Assembly (NCBI GenBank): GCA_014529385.2 | Contig: CM043958.1 | Coordinates: forward strand, 89,985,025-90,049,024 | Direction of reading: 5' to 3' | DNA length: 64,000 nucleotides | Origin: Adiantum capillus-veneris | Lineage: Eukaryota > Streptophyta > Polypodiopsida > Polypodiales > Pteridaceae | Shown: piece after piece, positions 55,640 to 64,000 of the stretch | Numbering within the stretch: position 1 is the stretch's first letter | Layout of the letters: every line of letters starts with the position of its first letter | Made by a program: the position numbers and the translations under genes | Notes under the pieces: model-generated | The model's database searches: none | Seen by the model: only the letters and a program-made list of their open reading frames with translations | What the model was told of the DNA's origin: nothing

Positions 55640-56503
55640 GCCGCTTTTGTTGACAGTCTTGATTGAATCCAAGATCCACATATGTCCTTTTTGTTGGCCT
55701 TTGTTTAAGTATCCAAAACTGAGTTGGGTCTTTTTGAAGTTGGCTCTAATTTCTTGGGTACCCAAATCTACTTCACATTTTTTCTTTGGGCAGATGGCTT
55801 TGGTGTTGGACCTGAGGGGTTTGTACTGAAGGGAGTTTCTTGTTGTGTCGTTTTGGAATCTAGATTTGTGCTTGATTACCTTGTGCAACAATCAACTTCT
55901 TTGGTACCCATATTTGATTTTATTGTTAGGTTTATTTCTAGGGTTTACCATTTGTTGTTATTGAGGTAACTGTAAGCTTGGTGTGCTTAAACTGTCCAAC
56001 CTCTGCCTTCTTAACCCAGACTTGCTTAGGTGCTATTTGTGATTGCAGTGGTGGATGTTGCCTGGTGGGTTTGCTGGATAGATTCGTTTGAATATTCTCA
56101 GTGCTCGGCTCTGCAATAGTAATCTCCTTTGTTTTTCTCTTTGGAATCCATTGCTGATCTGTTGTAAGGAAGGATTTTTTGCCCTTAGCTTTTAAATCTA
56201 TCACCAATGGTTTGTTTTCTTGTTTTGCCGCAAATGGAACCACTTGGTTTTCTTTCGCATGTTGAATGTTGATTGTATCAGAGCTTCAAATCAATCTGTA
56301 TATTGTACTTTCTTTCCCATGGCTATCCAAGCAATAATGGATGTTGCATTGGCTTATTTTCTACCACATAAAACTTATAATGATAGATATATTGATCACT
56401 CTGCACATGTATCACCGTCCATCCCATTGCCTTGATTGAATGCTCGATTTGTTTAGCTACTACTCTTAGTGTTGGGAACAAGAAATCCATAGGCAAGATT
56501 GCA
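55640..56503 (-). pseudogene. Element E, PR2 remnant and W-x-P-K tail
   Basis: PR2 is reduced to its second half: HYKFYVVENKPMQHPLLLG, a stop, PWERKYN. The tail has the longest run of motifs in the window: QQWIPKRK (about 56147), QVWVKKAE (56018), QIWVPKKLI (55903), QI-stop-IPKR with TAG for Trp (55856), IWVPKKLE (55756) and QFWILKQ (55700). Between the motifs the sequence is Gln/Pro/Thr-rich. Confidence 0.6.
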
Positions 56504-56935
56504 TTAAGACCAAGCACCATGTTGTACGGTGTTGTTCCCAATAGATGTTTTGTAGGCTACCCTGTAAGCCCATAGTGTAGAGTGTAACTGTTGGTCCCAA
56601 TCTGCTCTTGAATCTGATACTATTTTAGTCAAAATAGTACATAGAGTCTTATTTGTAGCTTCACCCTGTCCATTAGCATGTCGATGGTATGGAGCAAACT
56701 TCCTATGAACTACCATGAATTTGTCTAAAAATATTTTCAGTAACTTCATTAATGAAATGTGTGCCACGATCACTGACAATTTCTATGGGTAGACTATATC
56801 TAACAAAGATATTTTCATATAGAAATTGTGCAGTGGTCCTTGCATCTACTTTTTGTGTGGCCTTAGCTTCAGCCCATTTTGTGAGAAAATTTGTAGCCAC
56901 AATGATATATTGGGCATGAGTTCATCTCTCCTTAT
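56504..56935 (-). pseudogene. Element E, integrase core
   Basis: FLTKWAEAKATQKVDARTTA, then EIVSDRGTHFINEV (second Asp), HANGQGEATNKTLCTIL (Glu of DDE intact) and LWAYRVAYKTSIG. Two frames are needed. The first Asp lies beyond the truncation at 56935. Confidence 0.75.
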
Positions 56936-57146
56936 TAGTACTTTGGTATAGAGATGCATTAAAATAAGGGGTTTTTATATTAAATTTTGGGAAATTTTTC
57001 TAAAATAAGGGGTCATCTTATTCATTTAGACATGTTAAAAGAGGGGTTTTTTAATACCCCACGAACACACGTTAAATATGGGGGTATTGAATGGTGAACA
57101 CCCCGAGAGCTCCACTTTGTTGTGATCACAAATCATCATCCAAGTC
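56936..57146. other. Spacer between E and F
   Basis: Contains AAAATAAGGGGT twice and a GGGGTATT..AATACCCC-type inverted repeat near 57045-57062. No ORF. Confidence 0.4.
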
Positions 57147-58753
57147 TAGTCTTGTAACATTTAATGGCCTAGTAACTTGTGTGTAGTGGAAAATAACATG
57201 TACATAGTGAGCATTTCATTAGAATAGGTTCCTAATGAGCATAACAAGAGGGCTTGGGTGGAGAGAGCAACAAAAAGCATAACACCTAGTTAGATAGGCA
57301 TGAACAATACTTCCAAAGAGAGAGAAATTAAGCTATAAACAACAGTTAAGGACCGGATTTATATGGATCCGGTCCCCCCTCCAAAAGGCTTTGTATTATA
57401 GGTTTCCCCCATCAAGGAAGACATTTTACAATACAATTCTTTGTGTTCCTTCAATAACTAGCTAGTGCAATGAAGATGGAAGCTTCAAGAACTAAGCAAA
57501 ACACTTATAAAACACAACATCAATTCCCTCACGGTCTCAGACCCAAGACCTCACACACCTTCGAAGATGGTGAGAGCTAGTGGGGTATGAGAGTAGATTG
57601 AGAGGAAGAAGGAATAGTCTTACAAGAAAGAGAAAGAAATATATCTCCTCTCACTCATAAAAGCTTAGCATAGCTTAGTAATTAGCATGGTAGAGGAGAT
57701 GAGCATGCATTGAAGCTTGGCTCTTGGTTGGATTTGCATCACAAAGCCAAGAGTTGTTGGTGTAGGCCTCCCTTCTCACAAGCTTGGAGTAGATGATGAA
57801 CTTTCCATTAAAGCTTGAGAAGGAGAGAGAGAGAGAGAGAGTCTTATTGCTTCACACATGAGCTTGTGTGAGTGTGTAATTTATAATCCTTTTTCAAATC
57901 AGCCCCCTCTCTCATCTTGGTCGACCCCTCCTGCTAATTCCTCCTGGTGGCTTACCATTGGACCTTTCCAAGCTTAGCCAATAGGAATTAAGAGGCATAA
58001 GTGATAGCCTTGTGACATGTGTCCCCCTTTACCCCCATTTTGAGAGTTTTAGGTAATTAAATAATGCAACTAAACTCTCATTGGACCCCTTTGTCTTCTA
58101 GCCAATAGGAAGCAGGCAAGCCATTGGGCTGTTGAATGCTCATTAAACCCCTTGGGAGACTGTCCAATAGTCTTCTAGAGAGCTTAATTCTTATTGGTTC
58201 TTTTATCAAGTGTTTTAAAATGAATTAAACTAAAAATACTCTAGCCTAATTCTCATTGGTCCACCTCTATGGCCATCCAATAGGATTTGAGTGCACCTTG
58301 GGGGCAACTAGGCTAGGGAGCTGACATGTGTCCCTTATTCCCTTTCTATAAAGGGGCTTGCATGAGTGAGTGTGTGTGTGTTTCTCTCTCATCCCCTACT
58401 AAAAGGGCTCACCCCCATCAATCTAGGACCACTTGAAGACATTTTGTACACTCACAAAGCATCCAATTCCACTAAGCTTGATTTGGACTTACCTTTGAAT
58501 TTTGGAACCTTAGCATTTTGGAAGTCTTAATGGGCTGAACCCTAAGTTCTTTGGATCCCATTGTAGCACATTGCTCTTTTGCATATGCCCCCCCCTTTGG
58601 ATCCCTATTTTCCCTCCTTTGGGTCCCTACTGTGACCGATCTTCCAGCTTAACCAATATTCTAGCTTTTTCTCCCTTGGCACTTTCCCACATTAAATGAT
58701 CAGTTTAACATGAGAAAATCACTTAGGAGAATTAGATATTAGTTATTATGACA
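57147..58753 (-). repeat. 3' LTR of A-family copy F
   Basis: Inverted, about 1.6 kb: the LTR start (TGTCATAATAAC on the minus strand) is at 58753, preceded by the same purine-rich tract and CGAGGACGACTATGATTTC phrase found before the 3' LTR of A. The LTR end is at about 57147 (TGTAACATTTAATGG). It is more diverged from A than the solo LTR. It carries a hairpin with 9-bp arms at 57350-57375. The antisense ORF is interrupted here. Confidence 0.75.
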
Positions 58754-60390
58754 TTACCTCTCTCTTGAAATCATAGTCGTCCTCGACTATGGGGTAGAGA
58801 AGATAAAGCCTAATTATTAGTCCTTTTTCTAGCGGGTAGAGGATCCCTATCTTACCCTACGACATCGTTCCAAAATGGATGACTAATCCATTTGGCGCTT
58901 GAGATCCTAAGCTGCCGTAAGCATGTCTGCACATTAGTCCTATCAATCTTCCATGGTAGAGTGACAATCTCTACTTGGTGTTTGGGAGATGTCATCTCCG
59001 CAAACTTGATTCTAAACATGGATACTACTTCACATTCGTGCACAATAAAGAAAAAGAGAGTCTTATAAGACAAAAAGTTTGTTCATTTTAAACATTTGTA
59101 CATTTGCTTACTCTAGGGAAGCATTGTAAGCATTGACAAGGTTTAGGTTATCCTTTAATTGTATGCCTTGCATCCATCTAGAATCTTCAAAAGGATAATT
59201 CTTAAACTTAATGAGATATCGTCAGATAGTCTTACCGCCGCTTAATCCCTTGTCTTCATGTTGGAGAATGGACTCGGGCTACAGCACCTCTTCTTGGTCC
59301 TCGATCTCCGGTGGGTCTTCAATAGTTGGTTCTTGAGGTGGCTCTCCTTTGTAAGGCTTTAGTAGGCTCACATGAAAAGCATTGTGTATGAGCCAATGGC
59401 TGGCCAACTTGAGTTGATAGGCCATCTCATTGATTGGTCTAAGAATCTGGAAGGAACCATAATACCTTTTTGCTAACTTAGCATAGTATTTTTGGTGTCC
59501 CATAGGATTCTTGCCCGTGGTGTGCCTTATTCAAGCCTTGGGAAATTTAAGTAAGACCCACTCATTTTCTTTAAAGGCTTGGGCTCTACTCTGCTTATCA
59601 GCAGCAGCCTTTTGCCTTTGCTGTGAGATAGAGATAGCATCCTTAATCTTTTAGAAATATTCTTGTAGTTCTCGGCTATACTCATCTGTAGCAAAGATCT
59701 TCCCGTGTACCTTAAGTAGCAGGGGACTTTTTGATCTTCCCTCAATTACCTTGAAAGGTGCTTTTCTTGTGGAAGTATGTACAGTGTTATTGTAGGCATA
59801 CTCCACTAAGGGTAAGTACTTCTCCCATTGGGATCTTTGATCTACTTCCGTTACATAGGCTTTTAGTATATCAAGAATTGTTAGGTTAGCTATTTCACTT
59901 TGGCCATCCGTTTGCGGATGTTAGGCCGAAGAGAAGTTTAGTCTTGTTCCCAAATTCTCAAAGAGACCCTTCCAAAAATTATTGGTCATTCTAGGATCTC
60001 TATCCAACACAATGGACATTTGCAAGCCATGGTACTTGAAGATTTGTGATATGCAGAGGGTTTCCATTTGATGGGATTTGATAGTCTTTTTGACAGGTAT
60101 AAAATGAGCTTGTTTACTGAACCTGTCTACTATCATCCATAGTCCCGTATTCCCATGGATAGACTTAGGCATGGATATGCTCTCCCATGGTGAATTAGGG
60201 ATTGGCAAGGGTTGAAGCAATCCAGGTTGCTTCCCTCTAGCAAACTTTGTCTTTTGGTATACCACACATTTATAAACATACTCTTGTATGTTTTCTTTCA
60301 TGGTAGGCCAATAGAAATATGTTTCAATCCCTTTTAGGGTAGACTAAAGTCCTCTATGCCCCACATAAGGAGGAGCATGAGTTTCATATA
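58754..60390 (-). pseudogene. A-family copy F, integrase and chromodomain-like tail
   Basis: The minus strand from 60390: EGHR-like remnant, TYFYWPTMKENIQEYVY, CVVYQKTK (zinc finger Cys changed to Tyr), WESISMPKSIHG, VDRFSKQAHFIPVKK, DRDPRMTNNFWKGLFENLG, HPQTDGQSEIANLTILD (Glu intact), HQKYYAKLAKRYYGSFQIL, NAFHVSLLKPYKGEPP, and a tail RYLIKFKNYPFEDSRWM. Compared with A it lacks 18 bp near 60173, which removes DFIFGL including the first catalytic Asp. RT and RNase H are absent; truncated at 60390 by the dispersed repeat. Confidence 0.8.
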
Positions 60391-60394
60391 AATC

Positions 60395-60655
60395 AATAAC
60401 AAGAAAATTTAACTGATAATATCTCCCCGATGAGTGTATATAGTGTATATACTATCAAAAAATAGTCCTTTTTGGTTTATTTTCATCATTTCTCTTGATA
60501 TTGAGACTTAAAAATAAAGAAATCCAACAAAAAACAATAAAGCTATGTTTTTCAATGGATTTTTGTAATTATTGGATTTTCACTTTCCTTTTTTAGCACA
60601 TTTTGTTATTTTCTTTGATTTTTTCAATGAACACGTTAAAAATTAATATTATTCT
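60395..60655. repeat. AT-rich dispersed repeat, copy 2
   Basis: Inverted relative to 50472-50720 and longer. Its last 65 bp (TTTTTTAGCACATTTTGTTA to ATTAATATT) match 11571-11640. It directly truncates the pol of copy F. Confidence 0.7.
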
Positions 60656-61692
60656 CCTTCTCCATCATTGAAGAGATCAAGGGGGGCTAATTTGGCACAC
60701 ACAGAGATCAGCCCGGTGTTCTTCCTACACACACACACACATAGTTTATCAGCATCCACCTATCCCGCCATCCAATGACATCGACTATATAGCATCAGTC
60801 TCTGAAGTGTCCACATATCTACTATGGTACTCACGTATGCATCTGTGGATCTTTGACAGGGTTTATTTCTCGGACTTGAACATTTTTCACATGTTTGTGA
60901 GTAGGTGACAAGATCTTTTCTCAACAGATTCTCGTATCAGCTAGAGTTCTCTGCATACCATTTTTGCTGTCCGATTTTGTTTGTTGTGCGTCGAGGATTC
61001 CACACAGGGTTTGCTCTCAGGTGTGAGTGTGCTATTAGTATCAGGTTTACTCTCAGTTGGAGATTGTTTTGGTCTCATCATGAGCATTTGTTGAGCACAG
61101 TTCGCATAGATTTTGTGCATGTTTGAGGGTATTTTGTTGCTCATGATTTTGAGTGGGCAATAGTTGTTGGTCATTTGGGTTTGATAGCCATTTTACTATC
61201 GAAACTCTACAAATTTTTTCCAACTGTTTTTCATGCGGTATTCTTTGCAGGTGGGAGATTAGTGTTTGTATGCCTTGATACTGAGCTTGATGATCAGCTT
61301 ACAGGTTTCAAGTGTCTTGTGCAGTAGGTACAGCTCATGTATTGACATTGCAAGAGCTGTACACTCATTGATTCCAATCAAGAACTTTTTGGATTGTTTG
61401 CCATTGTGTTTGGCAGCATGCCATAGTGTTTTGGCATTGTTTATTTCCTCATTTTATGGTGACATTTTGCTCGACTCTGTCGGTTTTAGCCAGGTTTTAT
61501 GCACACTTTGTGATAGGTGCTAGATAGCTGTTTTAGCCAAGTTTTGGCTTGTTTCTATGAGGATGGTCATTCTGCTTGTGCTCTCTTGTGTATGGTCACA
61601 ATTTAGTGCTTGGTTTTTGGCAAAGGGTTATGCGCTTTATGCGATATTTTCCATTAATTCTGGTGACGAGTGTTTGATCAACTAGTTTCCTT

Positions 61693-61932
61693 TTGCATAG
61701 TGTTGAGTGGCTATGCTCTTGTGGAAAGTGCATTTACACTTTGTGTGGGCTGATCTACAGACTCGTTTTGTGCTCAGTTATGGCATCTTGCAGTGATAGT
61801 TTGTCGTTTGATACACAAGTTGGTGTATCAGGCAGATCTCAGAGGTGCAGACATATGGTTTGTTTGCATTATGGCAGGTCAGGGCACATGAGGAGACGTT
61901 TTTTTAGGCGTTGGAGAAAACAGAGTATTTGA
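61693..61932 (+). pseudogene. Element K, gag zinc-knuckle remnant
   Basis: VCLHYGRSGHMRRRFF at about 61858-61905 is a CX2CX4HX4C knuckle with its second Cys changed to Tyr (TAT) and the last to Phe (TTT). A basic RRWRKQ follows. The upstream frame is Ser/Val-rich and without known pattern. Confidence 0.5.
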
Positions 61933-61989
61933 TTGACTTTTGTTGAGAGTACGGGTGTGGTAGACTCTCTTAATTCCGTAGGTTCACCC

Positions 61990-62360
61990 AGACATGTGTG
62001 GACTTTGTCTCATGATTGGCAGCTGAACAATAGTGCTTTATGCCATCTTACTCCTCGTGGGGAGTCATTTAACACATTTTTACTATGAGACAGGATGGTG
62101 TTCATGGTATGGGTGACATTCATTTGCACTTCGCCGGTGGGAGTATGCTTTTGTTCCATGATGTCCAGTTTTTGTTGGATGCTCGTAGGCGTTTGATCTC
62201 CATCTCGTAGCTCAAAGATCATGGGTGTCATGTTCAATTGACTAATGAGTCCTACTTGATGAGGAGAGGTTTTCTTGTGATAGTCCAAGGCCATGGTGGT
62301 GCTTTTTCAACTTCTCTACGTTCTTTGTGTCAGAGATGCCATAGTCTCTAATAGTCCATT
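61990..62360 (+). pseudogene. Element K, copia protease and pre-integrase linker
   Basis: WQLNNSALCHLTPR (from 62017) aligns with the copia protease motif W.LDSGAS.H(L/M)TP with Asp-Ser-Gly changed to Asn-Asn-Ser. Then GMGDIHLHFAGGSMLLFHDV, QFLLDARRLISIS and, after a stop, RGFLVIVQGHGGAFSTSL follow the GIG.V.L.F..G....L.DV.YVP.L..NLIS / kG..Vv.rG.k.GTLY.L order. This is good evidence for Ty1/copia, not gypsy. Confidence 0.6.
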
Positions 62361-62652
62361 GCCATGTAGACGTTTGCAATCTAGGTGAGTACACTTTGTT
62401 GATGAGGAGCGTGACACTTTGCTCGTTGTGCATGCACGGTATGAGGATAGACATGTAGAGAAGGACATATCTTTGAGTTCATGACTAGATTGGTCACCAA
62501 TGGTGGTGATAGATTTTGATGCTTTGCTAGTCAAGGAGCAGAGAAATGAGTCACATATGCAAGACGGTGCAGTCTCAGTGACTTTGTAGACATGTACTCA
62601 ACGAGAGACAAAACATGTGTCTTTTGTGGATTATCTCAATGCTATGTAGGAT

Positions 62653-62976
62653 GTGTTTGCGGATATACACTTAGAGCAAAATTTCTCTAGTGAGACACAG
62701 CAGGTGTTGTCAGAGTTTGTGCGGATAGAGGTAGAGAGGATCTACTCCCTAGAGACACAGACAAATATTGACAACATGGAGTTATTTGATATGCTAGATG
62801 CTGATATGGTTATGCCAGGACAGATAGAACATGGTATGATGGATGCAAGGATGGTCACAGTGTTGAGCACCCCTGATTCATCACATCCATTTGTCTCTAG
62901 TCTTGATGGTGTAGGGATTGTGCATACTGTAGAGGCGGTTGACAAGATTTTGTTAGCATTCAAGACACTCATGTAA
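62653..62976 (+). pseudogene. Element K, unidentified ORF
   Basis: 107 codons, acidic (RIEVERIYSLETQTNIDNME, MLDADMVMPGQIEHG). It has no resemblance to copia integrase or RT. It stands where pol should be and may be foreign or decayed sequence. Confidence 0.3.
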
Positions 62977-63032
62977 GACCTTTTGAGGTTGAGACCCGAG
63001 ATAGCAGTTGCAGTGGGAGCATTTGTAGTTGG

Positions 63033-63090
63033 CATTGTTAGTCATTTGATGTGACTGATGACATTGTTAGTCATTTGATGTGACTGATGA
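63033..63090. repeat. 29-bp tandem duplication
   Basis: Two identical copies of CATTGTTAGTCATTTGATG plus ten bases, at 63033-63061 and 63062-63090; the identity suggests a recent slippage event. Confidence 0.9.
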
Positions 63091-63325
63091 CATTAGCATG
63101 ATGCATTGTGGAGCATTGTAGGTTATCAGCGGATACTTGTGGGACTCGAGTGTAGGCTCTAGGAGTGTTGCGCACACTTACTTGGTGCTAGAGCAAATAC
63201 ATATGTAAGCACAACTATGGAGTGAGCCAATGGACATAGGTTGAGAGAGTCTCTCATCTATATCTCCTTGTACATACTAGTAGTTTAGCTAGTAGGATCC
63301 AAGTCTTATCAGCATATTTTCCTTT

Positions 63326-63531
63326 AATGGGAGATTGTTGAGGTAAAGGCTCATGCACCTCTACCCAAATTTTGGCCACTTACCATATCTAGCCTCCCAC
63401 ATGTGTACTCGTACCTTATTCTTTATACACATATGAATAAGGGGCTCACTCACTCTATCCCCACAGAGTGAAGCTCCACCCATAGCTCATGTGCATCACT
63501 TCCCTTCCCTTCCCTTCCTACACCCTTCCAA

Positions 63532-63615
<84 letters not shown>

Positions 63616-63782
63616 TAGACTCCTCCTTCTCCCCCCTCTCTCTCTCTCTCTTCTTCCTCTCTCCCTTTACACTCTCTTCTCTCCTCTCTCTCCTCTCCCT
63701 CCCTCCCTCCCTTTACATTCTCCCTTTCCCCTTCCACTTTTCCTCTCTCTTATATTCCTCCTTTAAGACTGAGTGGAGGGAG

Positions 63783-63817
<35 letters not shown>

Positions 63818-64000
63818 ATAGATACATAGATTTTATTATCATCCTTGGAGGTCAAATATGACCTATGGGATCAAAGTTACATGTGATGTAGTATGTATGG
63901 GTCTAATGAGTGATTCTTCACGCTCCAAAATTGAGGTGATGAGAGTTGCAATGGAGCTCCCACATCGTGGTTGGGAGTGGAAAGTGTATAGATCTAAATC
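63326..64000 (+). repeat. Polypurine tract and start of 3' LTR of K
   Basis: AATGGGAGATTG followed by TTGAGGTAAAGG is the typical copia 3' junction (GTGGGAGATTG|TTG); the LTR starts at TGTTGAGG, 63336. The LTR contains CT-rich microsatellites and may run past the window end. No matching 5' LTR was seen. Confidence 0.6.
63534..63613. repeat. (TC)n microsatellite, 80 bp
   Basis: Uninterrupted TC over 40 units, followed by about 150 bp of pyrimidine-rich DNA with CCCT/TCCC words; (GA)n at 63786-63816. Confidence 0.95.

Larger units (their letters stand above)
55245..56935 (-). mobile_element. Gypsy pol fragment E (C-related)
   Basis: Minus strand: integrase core (56.9-56.5 kb), an internal deletion joining the integrase C-terminal part to PR2 (about 56.45 kb), PR2 end, W-x-P-K tail (56.2-55.7 kb), and a 3' non-coding stretch with a purine tract at 55330-55346. 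The last 300 bp (55240-55540) align with the corresponding part of C (19650-19950), including a common stop of similarity at TTTGATTGCA. Confidence 0.7.
60660..63335 (+). mobile_element. Copia-like remnant K
   Basis: Plus strand: a degenerate gag-like region (60.9-61.8 kb), a zinc knuckle remnant (61855-61900), a copia-type protease and linker (62.0-62.35 kb), an unidentified ORF (62653-62976), a polypurine tract (63326-63335) and the start of a 3' LTR at 63336. RT, RNase H and integrase are not seen in the 1 kb between protease and LTR, so it is a deletion derivative or a non-autonomous element. Confidence 0.6.

Noticed and set aside
62010-62534. Minus-strand ORFs opposite the copia protease
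   Set aside because: The plus strand shows the copia motif order; the minus frames show nothing.

Overview
The window is nuclear DNA from a land plant with a large, repeat-rich genome. The basis is plant-type Ty3/gypsy and Ty1/copia LTR retrotransposons, a tRNA-Met-type primer-binding site, very long (CT)n/(AT)n microsatellites, degenerate satellites and the absence of any intact host gene. A fern, lycophyte or gymnosperm would fit, but nothing seen fixes the lineage. Every protein-coding stretch recognised belongs to a mobile element and carries stops or frameshifts, so the window reads as a retrotransposon graveyard. Element letters A-K are local to this annotation.

Layout. 1-1.6 kb: remnant J of a transposase-like gene (minus). 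1.7-4.9 kb: satellite DNA with a 50-bp unit and a related higher-order repeat. 4.9-6.3 kb: unidentified DNA with one orphan ORF. 6.3-7.9 kb: solo LTR of family A with a target-site duplication. 9.3-10.0 kb: first block of 24-bp palindromes spaced about 286-295 bp. 10.0-11.6 kb: inverted LTR of family A. 11.6-17.3 kb: gag-only-like element H (plus) with polypurine tract and 3' LTR. 17.5-19.7 kb: related gag-like ORF I (minus). 19.7-25.0 kb: gypsy pol element C (minus). 25.4-27.9 kb: long (AG)n/(CT)n microsatellites. 28.2-31.4 kb: gag-protease remnant G (minus). 31.8-32.2 kb: second palindrome block. 32.2-50.5 kb: chromovirus-like element A, whose 5' LTR is split by the nested element B (32.4-44.0 kb). 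50.8-52.6 kb: pol fragment D (minus). 52.9-53.8 kb: third palindrome block. 55.2-56.9 kb: pol fragment E (minus). 57.1-60.4 kb: family A copy F (minus). 60.7-64 kb: copia-like remnant K (plus) with its 3' LTR.

The strongest candidate for something undescribed is the architecture shared by gypsy elements B, C, D and E. Downstream of the integrase each carries a second retropepsin-like domain (PR2), followed by a low-complexity tail with repeated tryptophan motifs of consensus W-[IV]-P-K. B also has the ordinary protease upstream of RT, so the lineage seems to encode two protease-like domains, one on each side of RT-RNaseH-IN. The second notable signal is the set of eight near-perfect 24-bp palindromes, at near-constant spacing inside otherwise strongly diverged repeat units.

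Order of events from the nesting: A inserted first, B then inserted into a CA-rich stretch of A's 5' LTR. The two LTRs of B differ at about 19 of roughly 300 positions (counted by eye), so that insertion is not recent.
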